Of a DNA stretch of 64,000 nt, positions 1 to 13,929 are shown piece after piece (the stretch's first letter is position 1; the number at the start of each line of letters is the position of its first letter). The notes under the pieces were generated by a model. It searched no databases. It had not been told where the DNA came from and saw nothing but the letters and a program-made list of their open reading frames with translations. A program made the translations under genes and the position numbers. The DNA comes from Symsagittifera roscoffensis (lineage: Eukaryota; Xenacoelomorpha; Acoela; Convolutidae). The stretch lies in the NCBI RefSeq assembly GCF_963678635.1, contig NC_087070.1, positions 27,592,057 to 27,656,056 on the forward strand. Direction: 5' to 3'.

Positions 1-1289
1 GATCCTTGTTTTTGATTTTTTTAGTTCGTTGTAAAAGTTTTATTTTAATTTGACTGTCATTGTTGATTTATAAAGTTCCCACAAACCGTTAACTACGATT
101 GGTTCAGTTCACTAAAGTGCAGGCGAAATCCTTTGCATTGTTCAAGAAAAAAAAGAGAAGTGTCAATGAAACCAGCCAATAATTAACTTTTCTATGGTGT
201 AAAAAGTATCAATAATTTTATCCAAAAGACTTTCCGCCAAGCAAACACGCGAGTCCCTAGCTACTCTCTTGCGCACTCAAATATTAGAAATGGCTATTTT
301 TACATAATCATCAAGCAATCAGTCAAAACCAGTTGAAGCATTATTGACAGATTTCACATAAACACACATAGGACATTGAAACCAACGTTTCTACTAAGAG
401 TCGCTCAGAATTATAGTTACACATTCGATATGATACCAATTAGAACAACAATCATAGATAATTCAACTTAAGAGCTCTGAAGCTTTTTAAAATTTTTGCT
501 CGTACTCTCTCATTTTTTTCCCTCAACTTGACGGCACGGCTTAAGGGTAAAAAAAGGAATTTGACTGGACAAAAAGGGACTGAAATAACCAATAGTAACA
601 CGGCTGGAGTTTTCCAGGTGAAAGTCAAATGTTATAGTTTTAATTTAAAGAAAAAGTTAAATTAACTCGTTGAAATGCAACTAACTCATCTGAACTCAGA
701 AGTTCAAGCGGCGCATCACCAGACTCCCCGGGTCAGGAGTTCCTTCCCCCTGACTAAAGAACTACTTGACAGATCTGTCTTTAAAACCTCTCATATGACT
801 CTCGACAAAAAGACACAAGCATCAAATTTATCACATCTATTTAAAAAGATTATCACAATAATTCGGCTAAAAGAAGAACTTAATCGTCTTCTATGTTGTT
901 TTGAAGTCTGCAAATCATGATACAATTTTTTTAAAACTGACGATTGACAGAGTTCTACAACATTCGAATATCCATTTTTTCCTCGACACTTTTTGTGATA
1001 TTTGACCATTCTGTAAATAATTAAAATATTTTAAAAGGTTGAAATCTTTGTTTATTTTACAAGTTTAAGTTACAAGGCCTTCCTTTAATTAACAAGTTTC
1101 TGGGGTGGAGTGAGGAAACTGAAACTGGCTGTGGCATGATGCTGGACCTGTTGAGCTCGGGTGACATTGATCTTTGCTTTTGATTTTTTTTTAGTTCGAT
1201 GTAAAAGATTAAATTTAGTTTAACTGCCTGTGTTGATTTATAAAAATCCCACAATTTGTTAACCAGCGTTGGTTCAGTCCACTAAAGTC

Positions 1290-1670
1290 CAGGCAACATC
1301 CTTTGGATTGTTCAAGAAAAAAGGCGTCAATAAAACCAGGCAATAACTAAAACTTTCCTTAGTGTAGAAAATATCAATCATTTTATCTAAAAATTTTTCT
1401 GCCAAGCGAACACGCGGGTCCCTAGGTACTCTCTTGAGCACTCAAACATCCCTCACATGACTCTCGACAAAAAACACAAACATCAAATTTATCAGATCTA
1501 CTTAATAAGCTTATCACAATAATTAGTCTTAAAAAAGAACATAATCGTCTTCTATGTTGTTTTGAAGTCTGCAAATCATTTGATACAATTTTAACTTGAC
1601 GGCGCGGCTTAAAGGTAAAAAAAAGGAATCTGACTGGACAAAAAGAGTTTGAATTAACCCATACTAACAA
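1290..1670 (-). pseudogene. Chimeric truncated LINE ORF1 fragment (array-1 unit)
   Basis: The ORF1 fragment starts normally near 1,290, but at about 1,448 (ctcaaacat) it jumps into leader sequence (ccctcacatgactctcgac) that belongs several hundred bases away in other units. At about 1,591 it jumps back to the region just upstream of the ORF (aacttgacggcgcgg). The PHD finger is therefore replaced by leader sequence. This explains the shorter spacing here. Confidence 0.65.
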
Positions 1671-3229
1671 GTTTTGAAATTTCTAATTGAAGAAAAAGTG
1701 TTACAAATTTAAATTAAAGAAAAATTTCCTATTAACTAGCTGAAAAGGAACAAACTCACTCGAGCTCAGAAGGTCCAGTGGCGCACCACAAGAATCCCCA
1801 GATCATAAAGTCTTTCCCCCAGACCAAAGAGCTACTTGACAGGCCTGTCTCAAAGGTCCCTCAATGAACTCCTGACAAAAAAACATCAAATTTATCACAT
1901 CTATTGAATAAACATATCACAATAATTAGGCTAAGAGAAGAACATAATCGTCTTCTATGCTGCATTGAATTCTGCAAATCATGTGATACAATTTTAGTAA
2001 ACTGACGATTGACAGAGTTCTAAAACATTCGAAAATTCATTTTTTCCTCGACAATTTTGTGATAATTGATCATTCTGTAAATAAAAAATAGATTTTGGAA
2101 GATTGAAATCTTTGTTTAATTTACAAGGCGGTCGTTTATTTTACAAGTTTCTATGGTAGAGGGAGTAAACTGAAACTGACTAGGGAAGTCTGGTGGCACG
2201 TTGCTAGACCTACTGTACGCGGGTGACATTGATCCTTGTTTTTGATTTTTTAGTTCGTTGTAAAAGTTTTATTTTAAATTAACTGTCTTTGTTAATTGAT
2301 AAAAATCCCACAAACTGTTAACCAGCGTTAGTTCAGTCCACTAAAGTGCAGGCAAAACTCTTTGGGTTGTTCAAGAAAAAAAAGAAAGGCGTCAATAAAA
2401 CCAGGCAATAAATGAAATTTTTCTTATTCTAAAAAAATATCAATCAAATTATCCAAAAAACTTTCTGCCAAGCTAACACGCGGGTCTCTAGGTACTCTCT
2501 TGAGCACTCAAACATTAGAAATAGGTATATTTACATAATCATCTAGCACTCAGTCCAAACTAGTTGAAGCAGTTTTGACAGATTTCACAAAAACACAGAC
2601 AGGACATTGAATTCGTCAGATCTTCATAGAGTCGCTCAGAATTTTAATTAAACATTCGATGTGAACCAATTAGAATAACAATCTCATCTAACCCAACTTA
2701 AGGGTCCTGAAGATATAAAACTTTCTTTGCTTGTACTCTCTCATTTATTTTTTCTCAACTTGACGGCGCGACATAAAAGTAAAATAAGGAATTTGACTGG
2801 ACAAAAAGGGACTGAACTAACCAATAGTAACAGCTGGAATTTGATAGATGAAGATCAAAAGTTACAGTTTTAAATTTGTAAAAAGTTAAAATAAACTCAC
2901 TGAAAAACAACAAACACATCCGAGCTCAGAAGGTCAAGCAACGCACCACCAGACTCCCCGAGTCAGGAGTTCCTTCTCCCAGACTAAAGAACTACTTGAC
3001 AGATTTGCCTCTAAAATCCCTCACATGACTCTCGACAAAAAGACACAAACATCAACTTTATCACATCTATTTAATAAGCTTATCAAAATAATTAGGCTAA
3101 AAGATGTTCATAATCGTCTTTCATGTTGTGTTGGAGTCTGCAAATCATTTGATGCAATTTTTTTAAACTGATGATTGACAGAGTTCTAAAACATTCTGAT
3201 CTAAGCAAACACGCGAGTCGCAAAGATTT

Positions 3230-3570
3230 TTTGCCAAGCAATCACGCGAGTCCGTAGCTACTCTCTCGCGCACCCAAATATTAGAAATGGCTATATTTAC
3301 ATAATCATCTAGCACTCAGTCAAAACCAATTGAAGCAATATTGACAGATTTCACATAAACACACATAGGACATTGATATCGTCGGATCTTCTTAGAGTCA
3401 CTCAGAATTTCAATTACACATTCGATGTGATACCAATAAGAACAACAATCACAACTAATCCAAATTGAGGGTCCTGAAGATTTTAAACTTTCTTTGCTTG
3501 TACTCTCTCGATTATTTTTCCTCAACTTGACGGCACGGCTTAAAGGTAAAAAAAAGGAATCTGACTGGAC
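3230..3570 (-). pseudogene. LINE ORF1 fragment with PHD-like finger (array-1 unit)
   Basis: On the minus strand an open frame of 69 codons (3,525 to 3,316) encodes a PHD-like finger. The CDCC pair, WYH with a following C, and the final CPMC are all present, but both cysteines of the first pair read as serine (RESTSKES where copy B has KECTSKDC). The frame then stops in the region that other units continue as a conserved LVLDxYVNTAI segment. This unit lacks the plus-oriented leader arm. The spacer is fused directly to the ORF fragment near 3,195-3,245, where a short duplicated stretch (acgcgagtc) marks the join. It is a dead remnant. Confidence 0.7.
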
Positions 3571-4299
3571 AAAAAGAGTTTGAATTAACCCATACTAACA
3601 GGGTTTGAATTTTCTAATTGAAGAAAAAGTGTTACAATTTTAAATTAAAGAAAAATTTAATATAAACAAGCTGAAAAGGAACAAACTCACTCGAGCTCAG
3701 AAGGTCCAGTGGCGCACCACAAGAATCCCCAGATCAGAAACTCCTTCCCCCAGACCAAAGAGCTACTTGACAGACCTGTCTCAAAAGTCCCTCAATGAGC
3801 TCCTGACAAAAAAAACATCAAATTAATCACATCTAATGAATAAACATATCACAAAAATTAGGCTAAGAGAAGAACATAATCGTCTTCTATGCTGTTTTGA
3901 GTTCTGCAAATCATGTGATACAATTTTAATAAACTGACGATTGACAGAGTTCTAAAACATTCGAATATCCATTTTTCCTCCACCCTTTTTGTGATAATTG
4001 ATCATTCTGTAAATAATAAATAGATTTTAAAAAGTTGAAATCTTTGTTTAAATTACAAGTTTAATTTACAAGGCCTTCCTTTAATTTACAAGTGTCTGGG
4101 CTGGAGGGAGGAAACTGAAACTGGCTATGGAAGTCTGGTGGCACGCTGCTGGGCCTGCTGATCTCGGGTGACATTGATCCTTGTTTTGACTTTTTTAGTT
4201 CAATGTAAAGGTTTTAGTTTAGTTTAACTGTCTTTGTTGACTTATAAAAATCCCATAAACTGTTAACCAGCGTTAGTTCAGCCTACAAAAGTCCAAGCA

Positions 4300-4780
4300 A
4301 AATCCTTTGGATTGTTCAAGAAAAAGAAGAAAAACGTCAATAAAACCAGGCAATAAATGAAATTTTTCTTATTCTAAAAAATATCAATCAAATTATCCGA
4401 AAAAATTTCTGCAAAGCTAACACGCGGGTCCCTAGGTACTCTCTTGAGCACTCAAACATTAGAAATAGGTATATTTACCTAATCATCTAGCACTCAGTCA
4501 AAACCAATCGAAGCAATATTGACAGATTTCACTTTAACACACATAGGACATTGAATTCGTCGGATCTTCTTAGAGTCACTCAGAATTACAATTACACATT
4601 CGATGTGATACCAATAAGAACAACAATCACAACTAATCCAAATTGAGGGTCCTGAAAATTTTTATACTTTCTTTGCTTGTACTCTCTCGATTGTTTTTCC
4701 TCAACTTGACGGCGCGGCTTAAAGGTAAAAAAAAGGAATCTGACTGGACAAAAAGAGTTTGAATTAACCCATACTAACAA
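4300..4780 (-). pseudogene. LINE ORF1 fragment with PHD-like finger (array-1 unit)
   Basis: A minus-strand remnant carries the PHD region around 4,530-4,680. An open frame at 4,592-4,780 reads through the former leader into the first half of the finger and is not an authentic start. The downstream LVLDDY and SRVSWAE segments are visible at 4,400-4,500 in other frames. This unit is close to the unit at 1,290-1,640 in its leader portion. Confidence 0.6.
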
Positions 4781-7700
4781 GTTTTGAAATTTCTAATTGA
4801 AGAAAAAGTGTTACAAATTTAAATTAAAGAAAAATTTACTATAAACTAGCTGAAAAGGAACAAACTCACTCGAGCTCAGAAGGTCCAGTGGCACACCACA
4901 AGAATCCCCAGATCATAAAGTCTTTCCCCCAGACCAAAGAGCTACTTGACAGGCCTGTCTCAAAGGTCCCTCAATGAACTCCTGACAAAAAAAACATCAA
5001 ATTTATCACATCTATTGAATAAACATATCACAATAATTAGGCTAAGAGAAGAACATAATCGTCTTCTATGCTGCATTGAATTCTGCAAATCATGTGATAC
5101 AATTTTAGTAAACTGACGATTGACAGAGTTCTAAAACATTCGAATATCCATTTTTCCTCGACCCTTTTTGTGATAATTGATCATTCTGTAAATAATAAAT
5201 AGATTTTAAAAAGTTGAAATCTTTGTTTCAGTTACAAGTTTAATTTACAAGGCTTTCCTTTAATTTACAAGTGTCTGGGGTGGAGGGAGGAAACTGAAAC
5301 TGGCTATGGAAGTCTGGTGGCACGCTGCTGGGCCTGCTGCGCTCGGGTGACATTGATCCTTGTTTTTGACTTTTTTAGTTCAATTTAAAGGTTTTAGTTT
5401 GACTATCTTTGTTGACTTATAAAAAACCCAAAAATTGTTAACCAGCGTTAGTTCAGCCCAAAAAAGTCCAGACAAAATCCTTTGGATTGTTCAAGAAAAA
5501 AAAGAAAGGAGTCAATAAAACCAAGCAATAACCAAAATTTTTCTTAGTGTAAAAAATATCAATCATTTTATCCAAAAAGCTTTCTGCTTAGCAAACACGC
5601 GAGTCCCTAGGTACTCTCTTGAGCACTCAAACGTTAGAAATGGGTATATTTACATAATCATCTAGCACTCAACCAAAAGCAATTGAAACAGTGTTGAAAG
5701 ATTTCACGTGAACACATATAGGACATTGAATTTGTAGGAACTTCTTACAGTCGCTCAGAAATTTAATTAAACATTCGATGTGATATCAATTAAAATAACA
5801 ATCACATCTTATCCAACTTAAGGGTCCTGAAGATTTTAAACTTTCTTTGCTTGTACTCTTTCATTTATTTTTCCTTTTGAAGGCGCGGCAAAAGGGTAAA
5901 AAACGGAATTTGACTGGAAAAAAAGGGATTGAAATAACCAATAGTAACAGCTGGAATTCATTAGATGAAGATCAAATGTTACAGTTTTAAATAAAAGAAA
6001 AAGTTAAATTAAACTCACTGAAAAGCAACAAACTCATCCGAGGTCAGAAGGTCAAGCGACGCACCACCAGACTCTAAAATCCCTCACTTGACCCTCGACA
6101 TAAATACACAAACATTATTTTTATCACATCTATTTAACAAACTTATCACAATAATTAGGCTAAAACATGTTCATAACCGTCTCACATGTTAATTTGAATT
6201 CTGCAAATCATTTGATGCAATTTTTCTAAGCTGACGATTGACAGAGTTCTAAAACATTCAAATATCTATTTTTTCCTCGACACCTTTTTGTGATAACTGA
6301 TCATCGTATGAATAATATATAGATTTTAAAAGTCTGACACCTTTGTTTAATCTACAGGTTTAGTTTACAAGATTAATATTAAAATTCAACGAAAATAGCC
6401 AAATCATTGTGCTAAAATTATTGAATAGATATGTTATGTTTGATGTTTGTGACCGTGTGTCACACGCTTTTTCAGAGCTTTTGAAAACAGTTCTGTCAAG
6501 TGAATTTCTGGGGGTGGAGGAAGGAAACTGGAAGTGACTTGGGAAATCTGGTGGTGCGCCACTGGACCTGCTGAGCTCGGGTGAGATTGTTCCTTGTTTT
6601 TATTTTTTAATTTCGTTATTAAGGTTTTAATTTAATTTGACTGTCTTTGTTAATTTGGAAAATTCCCATCAACCATTTCTCATGGCTTAGTTGATCCACC
6701 AAAATGCAGGCAAAAATATTTGGATTGTTCAAGAAAAAACAAGAAAGGCGTCAGAAAAACCATCCAAAAAATAAAATTTTCCATTGTGTAAAAATATCAA
6801 TCAACTTATTCAAAAGACTTTCTGCCTAGCTAACACGCGAGTCCCTAGGTACTCTCTTGAGAACACAAACATTAGAAATGGCTGTAATTATAAATTCAAC
6901 TAGCACTAAGTCATCAACAAATGAAGCATTTTTGACATATTTCACATTAACACACAAGGGACTTTGAAACCATCTGATTGAAACCAACAAACCCATAATA
7001 TCTTCATAGAGTCGCTAAGAAGTAAATTCACACCTTTGATATGATATCAATCAGAAGAACAATCTCATTTAAACCTGTTTAAAAGTCTTGAAGGTTTCAA
7101 ACATTCTTTTCTTGCACACTCTTTGTTATTTTTCATCAGCTTGACGACGCGGCGTAAGGCTCAAAAAATCTGACTGGAAAAAAATTTATTTTAACTAAAC
7201 CCATAATAACAGGGTTTGATTTTTCTAATTAAAGGAAAAATGTTACAAATTTAAATGAAAATTTTTTTTTTATAAACTAGCTGAAAAGGAACAAACTCAC
7301 TCGAGCTCAGAAGGTCCAGTGGCGCACCACCAGAATCCCCAGATCAGAAACTACTTCCCCCAGACCAAAGAGCTACTTGACAGACCTGTCTCAAAAGTCT
7401 TTCAAAGGGTTCCTGATAAGAAGACACAAACATCAAATTTATCACATCTATTTAATAAACATATAACAATAATTAGGCTAAAAGAAGAACATAATCGTCT
7501 TTTGTGATGTTTTGAAGTCTGCATATCATTTTATACAATTTTTTTAAACTCACAATTAACAGAATTTCAACAACATTCAAATTCCCATTTTCTCCCTGAC
7601 ACTTTTTGTGATAATTGGTTATTCTGTAAATAATGAATAGATTTTAAAAAGTTGAAATCTTTGTTTAAATTACAAGTTTAATTTACAATGCCTTTCTTTA

Positions 7701-9204
7701 ATTTACAAGTGTCTGGGGTGGAGGGAGGAAACTGAAGCTGGCTATGGAAGCCTGGTGACACGCTACTCGACTTGTTGATCTCGGGCGACATTGATCCTTG
7801 TTTTTGATTTTTTTAGTTCGATGTAAAAGTTTTAAATTAGTTTAACTGTCTTCTTTGATATATAAAAAACACAAATTATTAACCAGCGTTAGTTCAGTCA
7901 ATTAAAGTCCAGGCAAAATCCTTTGGATTGTTCAAGAAAAAAAAGAAAGGCGTCAATAAAACCAAGCAAAACTGAAAGTTTTTTCTTGTTGTACAAAACA
8001 TCAATCATTTGATCCAAAAAAAATTTTCTGCTAAGCGAACACGCGTGTCCCTAGGTACTCTCTTGAGCACTTAAACGTTAGAAATGGGTATATTTACATA
8101 ATCATCTAGCAATCAGTCAAAAGCATTTGAGTTAGTATTGACAGATTTCACATAAAGACACATAGGACATTGGTTCCGTCAGATCTTCTTAGAGTCGCTC
8201 AGAATTTTAATTAAACAATCGATGTGATACAATTTAGAATAACAATCATATCTAATCCAACTTAAGGGTCCTGAAATTTTTAAACGTTCTTTGCTGGTAC
8301 TCTCTCATTTATTTTTCCTCAACTTGATGGCGTGGCTTAAGGGTAAAAAAGGATTTTGACTGGACAAAAAGGGATTGATATAACCAATAGTAACAGCTGG
8401 AATTTGCTAGATGAAGATCAAATGTTACATTTTTAAATAAAAGAAAAGGTTAAAATAAACTCACTGAAAAGCAACAAACACATCCGAGCTCAGAAGGTCA
8501 AGCAACGCACCATCAGACTCCCCGAGTCAGGAGTTCCTGCTTCCAGACTAAAGAACTACTTGACAGACATGTCTCTAAAATCCCTCACATGATTCTCGAC
8601 AAAAAAACACAAAAATCATTTTTATCACATCTATTTGATAAGCTTATTACAATAATTAGGCTGAAAGATGTTCATAATTGTCTTTCATGTTGTTTTTGAA
8701 GTCTGCAATTCATTAGATGCAATTTTATTAAGCTGACAATTGACAGAGTTCTAAAACAATCGAATATCTATTTTTCCTCGATCCTTTTTGTGATACGTGA
8801 TCATCCTAAGAATAATATACATATTTTAAAAGTTTGAAACCTTTGTTTAATTTACAGGTTTAATTTACAAAAATAATATTAAAATTCAACGTAATTAGCC
8901 AAATAGTTGTACTAAACTTATTGAATACACATGTTATGTTTGATGTTTGTGACCGTGTGTCACGCGCTTTTTCGGAAATTTTGAAGACACGTCTGTCAAG
9001 TGGGTTTCTGGGGGTGAAGGAAGGAAACTGGAAGTGGCTTGGGAAGTCTTGTGGTGCGCCGCTGGACCTGCTGAGCTCGGGTGCGTTTGTTCCTTGATTT
9101 TATTCTTTAATTTCGTCAATAAAATTTTATTTTAAATTAATTGTCTTTGTTAATTTAGAAAATTTCCATCAACCGTTTCTCATGGGTTAGTTGACTCCAC
9201 TAAA

Positions 9205-9630
9205 ATGCAGGCAAAATCATTTGGATTGTTCAGAAAAAAAAGGCGTCAGAAAAACAAGCCAAAAAAAATAATTTTCCATCGTGTAAAAAATATCAATCAA
9301 CTTATTCAAATTACTTTCTGCCTAGCTAACTCGCGAGTCCCTAGGTACTCTCGTGAGAACAAAAACATTAGAAATGGCTGTATTTACATAATTGTCCAGC
9401 ACTAAGTCATCAAAAAATGGAGCATTATTGACATAATTCATATTAACACACATGGGACATTGAAACCATCGGATCTTCTTAGAGTCGCTAAGAGTTATAA
9501 TCACACCTTTGTTATGATACCAATTATAACAGCAACTTTTAAACATTCTTTACTTGCACACTTTTTATGATTTTTCATCAGCTTCTCGACGCGGCGTAAG
9601 GGTAAAAAAAGGAATCTGACTGGACAAAAT
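9205..9630 (-). pseudogene. LINE ORF1 fragment (array-1 unit), partial PHD
   Basis: The minus frame at 9,546-9,322 reads YNWYH, then CPMC, then the DDLVLDNYVNTAI stretch and VPRDSRVS, matching residues of the copy-B ORF at 47,851-48,250. The first cysteine pairs are out of frame, and part of the sequence between leader and finger is missing near 9,540. This is a fragment inside the tandem array. Confidence 0.6.
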
Positions 9631-10320
9631 GAGTTTGAACTAACCCATAACAGGGTTTGAGTTTCTAATTCAAGAAAAAATGTTACGAATATGAATAAAA
9701 GAAAAATTCAATATAAACTTGCTGAAAAGGAACAAACTCACTGGAGCTCAGAAGATCCAGTGGCGCACCACCAGAATCCCCAGATCAGAAACTCCTTCCC
9801 CCAGACCAAAGAGATACTTGACAGACCTGTCTCAAAAGTCCCTGAAAAGGCTCCTGACAAAAAGACACAAACATCAAACTTACCACATCAATGTAATAAA
9901 CATATCACAATAAAAAGGCTAAGAGAAGAACGTAGTCGTTTTTTGTGATGTTTTGAAGTCTGCAAATCATTTTAGGCAATTTTATTAAACCGTTGACTAA
10001 CCGAATTTCAAAAACATTCGAATTCCTATTTTTTCCCTGACAATTTTTGTGAGAAATGTTCATGTTGCAAGTGATAATTAGATTTTAATGATAATCATAA
10101 AGTTAATTTACAAGAACTTTGTTTAAGTTACAAGCTCAACGTAATGTGTCACGCGCTTTTTCAGAGATTTTGGAGACAAGTCTGTCAAGTGGCTTTCTGG
10201 GGGTGAAGGAAGGAAACTGGACGTGGCTTGGGAAGTCTGGTGGTGCGCCGCTGGACCTGCTGAGCTCGGGTGAGATTGTTCCTTGTTTTTACTTTTTAAA
10301 TTTAATATTAAAACTTTAAT

Positions 10321-10835
10321 TTACTCTAACTGTCTTTGGTAATTTTTGAAAGGGTTAGTTGAGTCCACCAGACTCCAGGCAAAACCCTTTAGATTGTTCG
10401 AGAAAAACAAGAAAGGCGTCAGAAAAACCAGCCAAAAAGTAAAACTTCCCATCGTGTAAAAAATATCAATCATTTTGTCTAAAAGACTTTCTGCCCAGCT
10501 AACACGTGAGTCCGTAGGTAATCTCTGGAGCACACAAACATTATAAATGGCTGTATTTACATAATTGTCTAGCACTAAGTCATCAAAAAATGGAGCATTA
10601 TTGACATAATTCACATTAACAGACATGAGACATTGAAACCATCGGATCTTCTTAGAGTCGCTAAAAATCATAGTCACACCTTTGATACGATATCAATCAG
10701 AACAACAATCTCATCTAAACCAGTTTAAAGGTCCTGAAGGTTTTAAACATTCTTCACTTGCACACTCTTTGTTATTTCTCATCAGCTTCACGACGCGGCC
10801 TAAGGATAAAAAAAGGAATCTGACTGGACCAAAAG
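10321..10835 (-). pseudogene. LINE ORF1 fragment with end of PHD finger (array-1 unit)
   Basis: The minus frame of 118 codons (10,677-10,321) covers SDSKKIRWFQC at the end of the finger, then DDLVLDNYVNTAI, WAESLLDKMIDI and FLTPFLFF. These align in order with the copy-B ORF at 47,970-48,240. The finger's second CPxC cysteine is altered (CLMS) and its N-terminal half is in another frame. The frame ends by running into the plus-oriented leader of the neighbouring arm, so the last about 25 residues are not LINE protein. It is nearly identical to the next unit at 11,545-12,050, which suggests a recent unit duplication. Confidence 0.7.
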
Positions 10836-11544
10836 GGTTTGAACTAACCCATAATAATAGGGTTTAAATTTTCTAATTAATAAAAAAATGTTACAAACTT
10901 AAATTAATGAAAAATTTAATATGAACTTGCTGAAAAGGAACAAACTCACTGGAGCTCAGAAGGTCCAGTGGCGCACCACCAGAATCCCAGATCAGAAACT
11001 CCTTCCCCCAGATCAAAGAGCTACTTGACAGACCTGTCTCAAAAGCCCCTGAAAAGGCTCCTGACAAAAAGACACAAACATCAAACTTACCACATCAATG
11101 TAATAAACATATCACAATAAAAAGGCTAAGAGAAGAACGTAGTCGTTTTTTGTGATGTTTTGAAGTCTGCAAATCATTTTAGGCAATTTTATTAAACCGA
11201 CGACTAACAGAATTTCAAAAAACATTCGAATTCCTATTTTTTCCCTGACTTTTTTTGTGAGAAATGTTCATTTTGTAAAAGATAATTAGATTTTAAAAAT
11301 TTGAAATCTTTTTTTGAATCATAAATTTAATTTACAAGAACTTCGTTTAAGTTACAAGCTCAACGTAAAGTGTCACGCGCTTTTTCAGAGATTTTGGAGA
11401 CAAGTCTGTCAAGTGGCTTTCTGGGGGTGAAGGAAGGAAACTGGACGTAGCTTGGGAAGTCTGGTGGTGCGCCGCTGGACCTGCTGAGCTCGGGTGAGAT
11501 TGTTCCTTGTTTTTACTTTTTAAATTTAATATTAAAACTTTAAT

Positions 11545-12050
11545 TTAATCTAACTGTCTTTGGTAATTTATAAAAGGGTTAATTGAGTCCATCAGACTCC
11601 AGGCAAAACCCTTTAGATTGTTCGAGAAAAACAAGAAAGGCGTCAGAAAAACCAGCCAAAAAGTAAAACTTCCCATCGTGTAAAAAATATCAATCATTTT
11701 GTCTAAAAGACTTTCTGCCCAGCTAACACGCGATTCCCTAGGTAATCTCTGGAGCACACAAACATTATAAATGGCTGTATTTACATAATCGTCTAGCACT
11801 AAGTCATCAAAAAATGGAGCATTATTGACATAATTCACATTAACACACATAAGACATTGAAACCATCGGATCTTCTTAGAGTCGCTAAAAATCATAATCG
11901 CACCTTTGATACGATATCAATCAGAACAACAATCTCATCTAAACCAGTTGAAAGGTCCTGAAGGTTTTAAACATTCTTCACTTGCACACTCTTTGTTATT
12001 TTTCATCAGCTTCACGACGCGGCCCAAGGATAAAAAAAGGAATCTGACTG
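11545..12050 (-). pseudogene. LINE ORF1 fragment with end of PHD finger (array-1 unit)
   Basis: The minus frame of 116 codons (11,895-11,545) differs at only a handful of residues from the unit 1.2 kb to the left (10,321-10,677). The order is WFQCLMC, DDLVLDDYVNTAI, WAESLLDKMIDI, FLTPFLFF. The upstream half of the finger is in another frame. The two units share even the antisense plus frames at 10,682-10,867 and 11,906-12,091, which supports recent homogenisation. Confidence 0.7.
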
Positions 12051-12840
12051 GACCAAAAGGATTTGAACTAACCCATAATAATAGGGTTTAAGTTTTCTAA
12101 TTAATAAAAAAATGTTACAAACTTAAATTAATGAAAAAATTAATATGAACTTGCTGAAAAGGAACAAACTCACTGGAGCTCAGAAGGTCCAGTGGCGCAC
12201 CACCAGAATTCCAGATCAGAAACTCCTTCCCCCAGATCAAAGAGCTACTTGACAGACCTGTCTCAAAAGTCCCTGAAAAGGCTCCTGACAAAAAGACACA
12301 AATATCACAATAAAAAGGCTAAGAGAAGTTTCGAAGTCTGCAAATTTTATTAAACCGATGACTAACAGAATTTCAAAAACAATCGAATTCCTATTTTTTC
12401 CATGAAATTTTTTGTTCTAATTGATCATTTTGTAAATTATATTTAGAATTTAAAAGTTTGAAGTCTTTGTTTGAATTACATGTTTAATTTACCATTAATT
12501 GTTTATGTTACAAGCTCAACGTAATTGCCGCACGTCTTTATTAAAATTCAAGGTAATTATTCAAATTTTTCTTGTAAACTTATTAAACAGATATGTTCTG
12601 TTTGATGTTTGTGACGTGTGTCACGCGCTTTCTCAGATATTTTGGAAACACGCCTGTCAGATGACTTTTTGGGGGTGAAGGAAGGAAACTGGAAGTGACT
12701 TGGGAGTCTGGCGGTGCGCTGCTGGACCTGCTGAGCTCGGGTTAGATTGTTTCTTCTTTTTTTTATTTCGTTTATAAAATTTTAATTTATTTAACTGTCT
12801 TTGTTTTTTTGTAAAATTCCCATCAACCGTTTCTCATGGG

Positions 12841-13590
12841 TTAGTTGAGTTCACAAGAGTCCAGGCAAAATTCTTTAAATTGTTCAAGAAAAAACAAGAA
12901 AGGCGTCAGAAAAACCAGACAAAAAGTAAAATTTTCCATCGTGTAAAAAATGTCAACCATTTCATCCAAAAGATTTTCTGCCCAGCTAACACGCGAGTCC
13001 CTAGGTACCCCCTTGAGCACACAATCATTGGAAATGGCTGTTTTTAAATAATCATCTAGCACTAAGTCATCAACAAATGAAGCTTTATTCACATATTTCA
13101 CATAAACACATATGGGACATTGAAACCATGGGATCTTCTTAGAGTCGCTAAGAGTTATAATGACATCTTTTATATGATTGGGGCGTCAAAAAACCTGCCA
13201 GAAAGTAAAGTTTTCCATCGTGTAAAAATTATCAATCATTTTATCCAAAAGACGTTCTGCCCAGCTAACACGCGAGTCCCTAGGTACACTCTTGAGCACA
13301 CAAACTTTAGAAATGGCTGTAATTACATAATCATCTAGCCGTAAGTAATCAATAAATGAAACATTATGGACTTATTTCACATAAACACACATGCGACATT
13401 GAAACAATCGGATCTTCTTGGAGTCGCTAAAAGTTATAATCACACCTTTGATACGATATCAATCAGAACAACAATCTCATCTAAACAGGTTTAAAAGTCC
13501 TGAAGGTTTTAAACATTCTTCACTTGCACACTCTTTGTTATTTTTCATCACCTTCACGACGGGGCGTAAGGGTAAAAAAAGGGATCTGAC
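12841..13590 (-). pseudogene. Doubled LINE ORF1 fragment (array-1 unit with internal duplication)
   Basis: Two partial ORF1 fragments sit in tandem. The first (12,860-13,175, minus) contains DDLVLDDYLKTAI, SRVSWAENLLDEMVDIFYTM and FLTPFLFF. The second (13,185-13,590) repeats the segment from the mid-ORF through the PHD region. The join is near 13,175-13,190, where the finger of the first is cut and mid-ORF sequence (gcgtcaaaaaacctgcc) of the second begins. This internal duplication accounts for the long 1,544-bp unit. Confidence 0.65.
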
Positions 13591-13929
13591 TAGACAAAAA
13601 GGGTTTGAACTAACCTATAATAATAGGGTTTGAGTTTTCTAAATAATGAAAAAATGTTACAAATTTAAATAAATGAAAAATTTAGTATAAACTCGCTGAA
13701 AAGGAACAACCTCACTCGGGCTCAGAAGGTCCAGTGGCGCACCACCAGAACCCCCAGATCAGAAAATCCTTCCCCCAGACCAAAGAGCTACTTGACAGAC
13801 CTGTCTCAAAAGTCTCTCAAAGGGCTCCTGACGAAAAAAAAAACAAACATCAAATTTATCACATCTTTTTAATAATATATGACAATGATTTGGCTAAGAG
13901 AAGAACATAATTGTCTCTTGTGATGTTTT

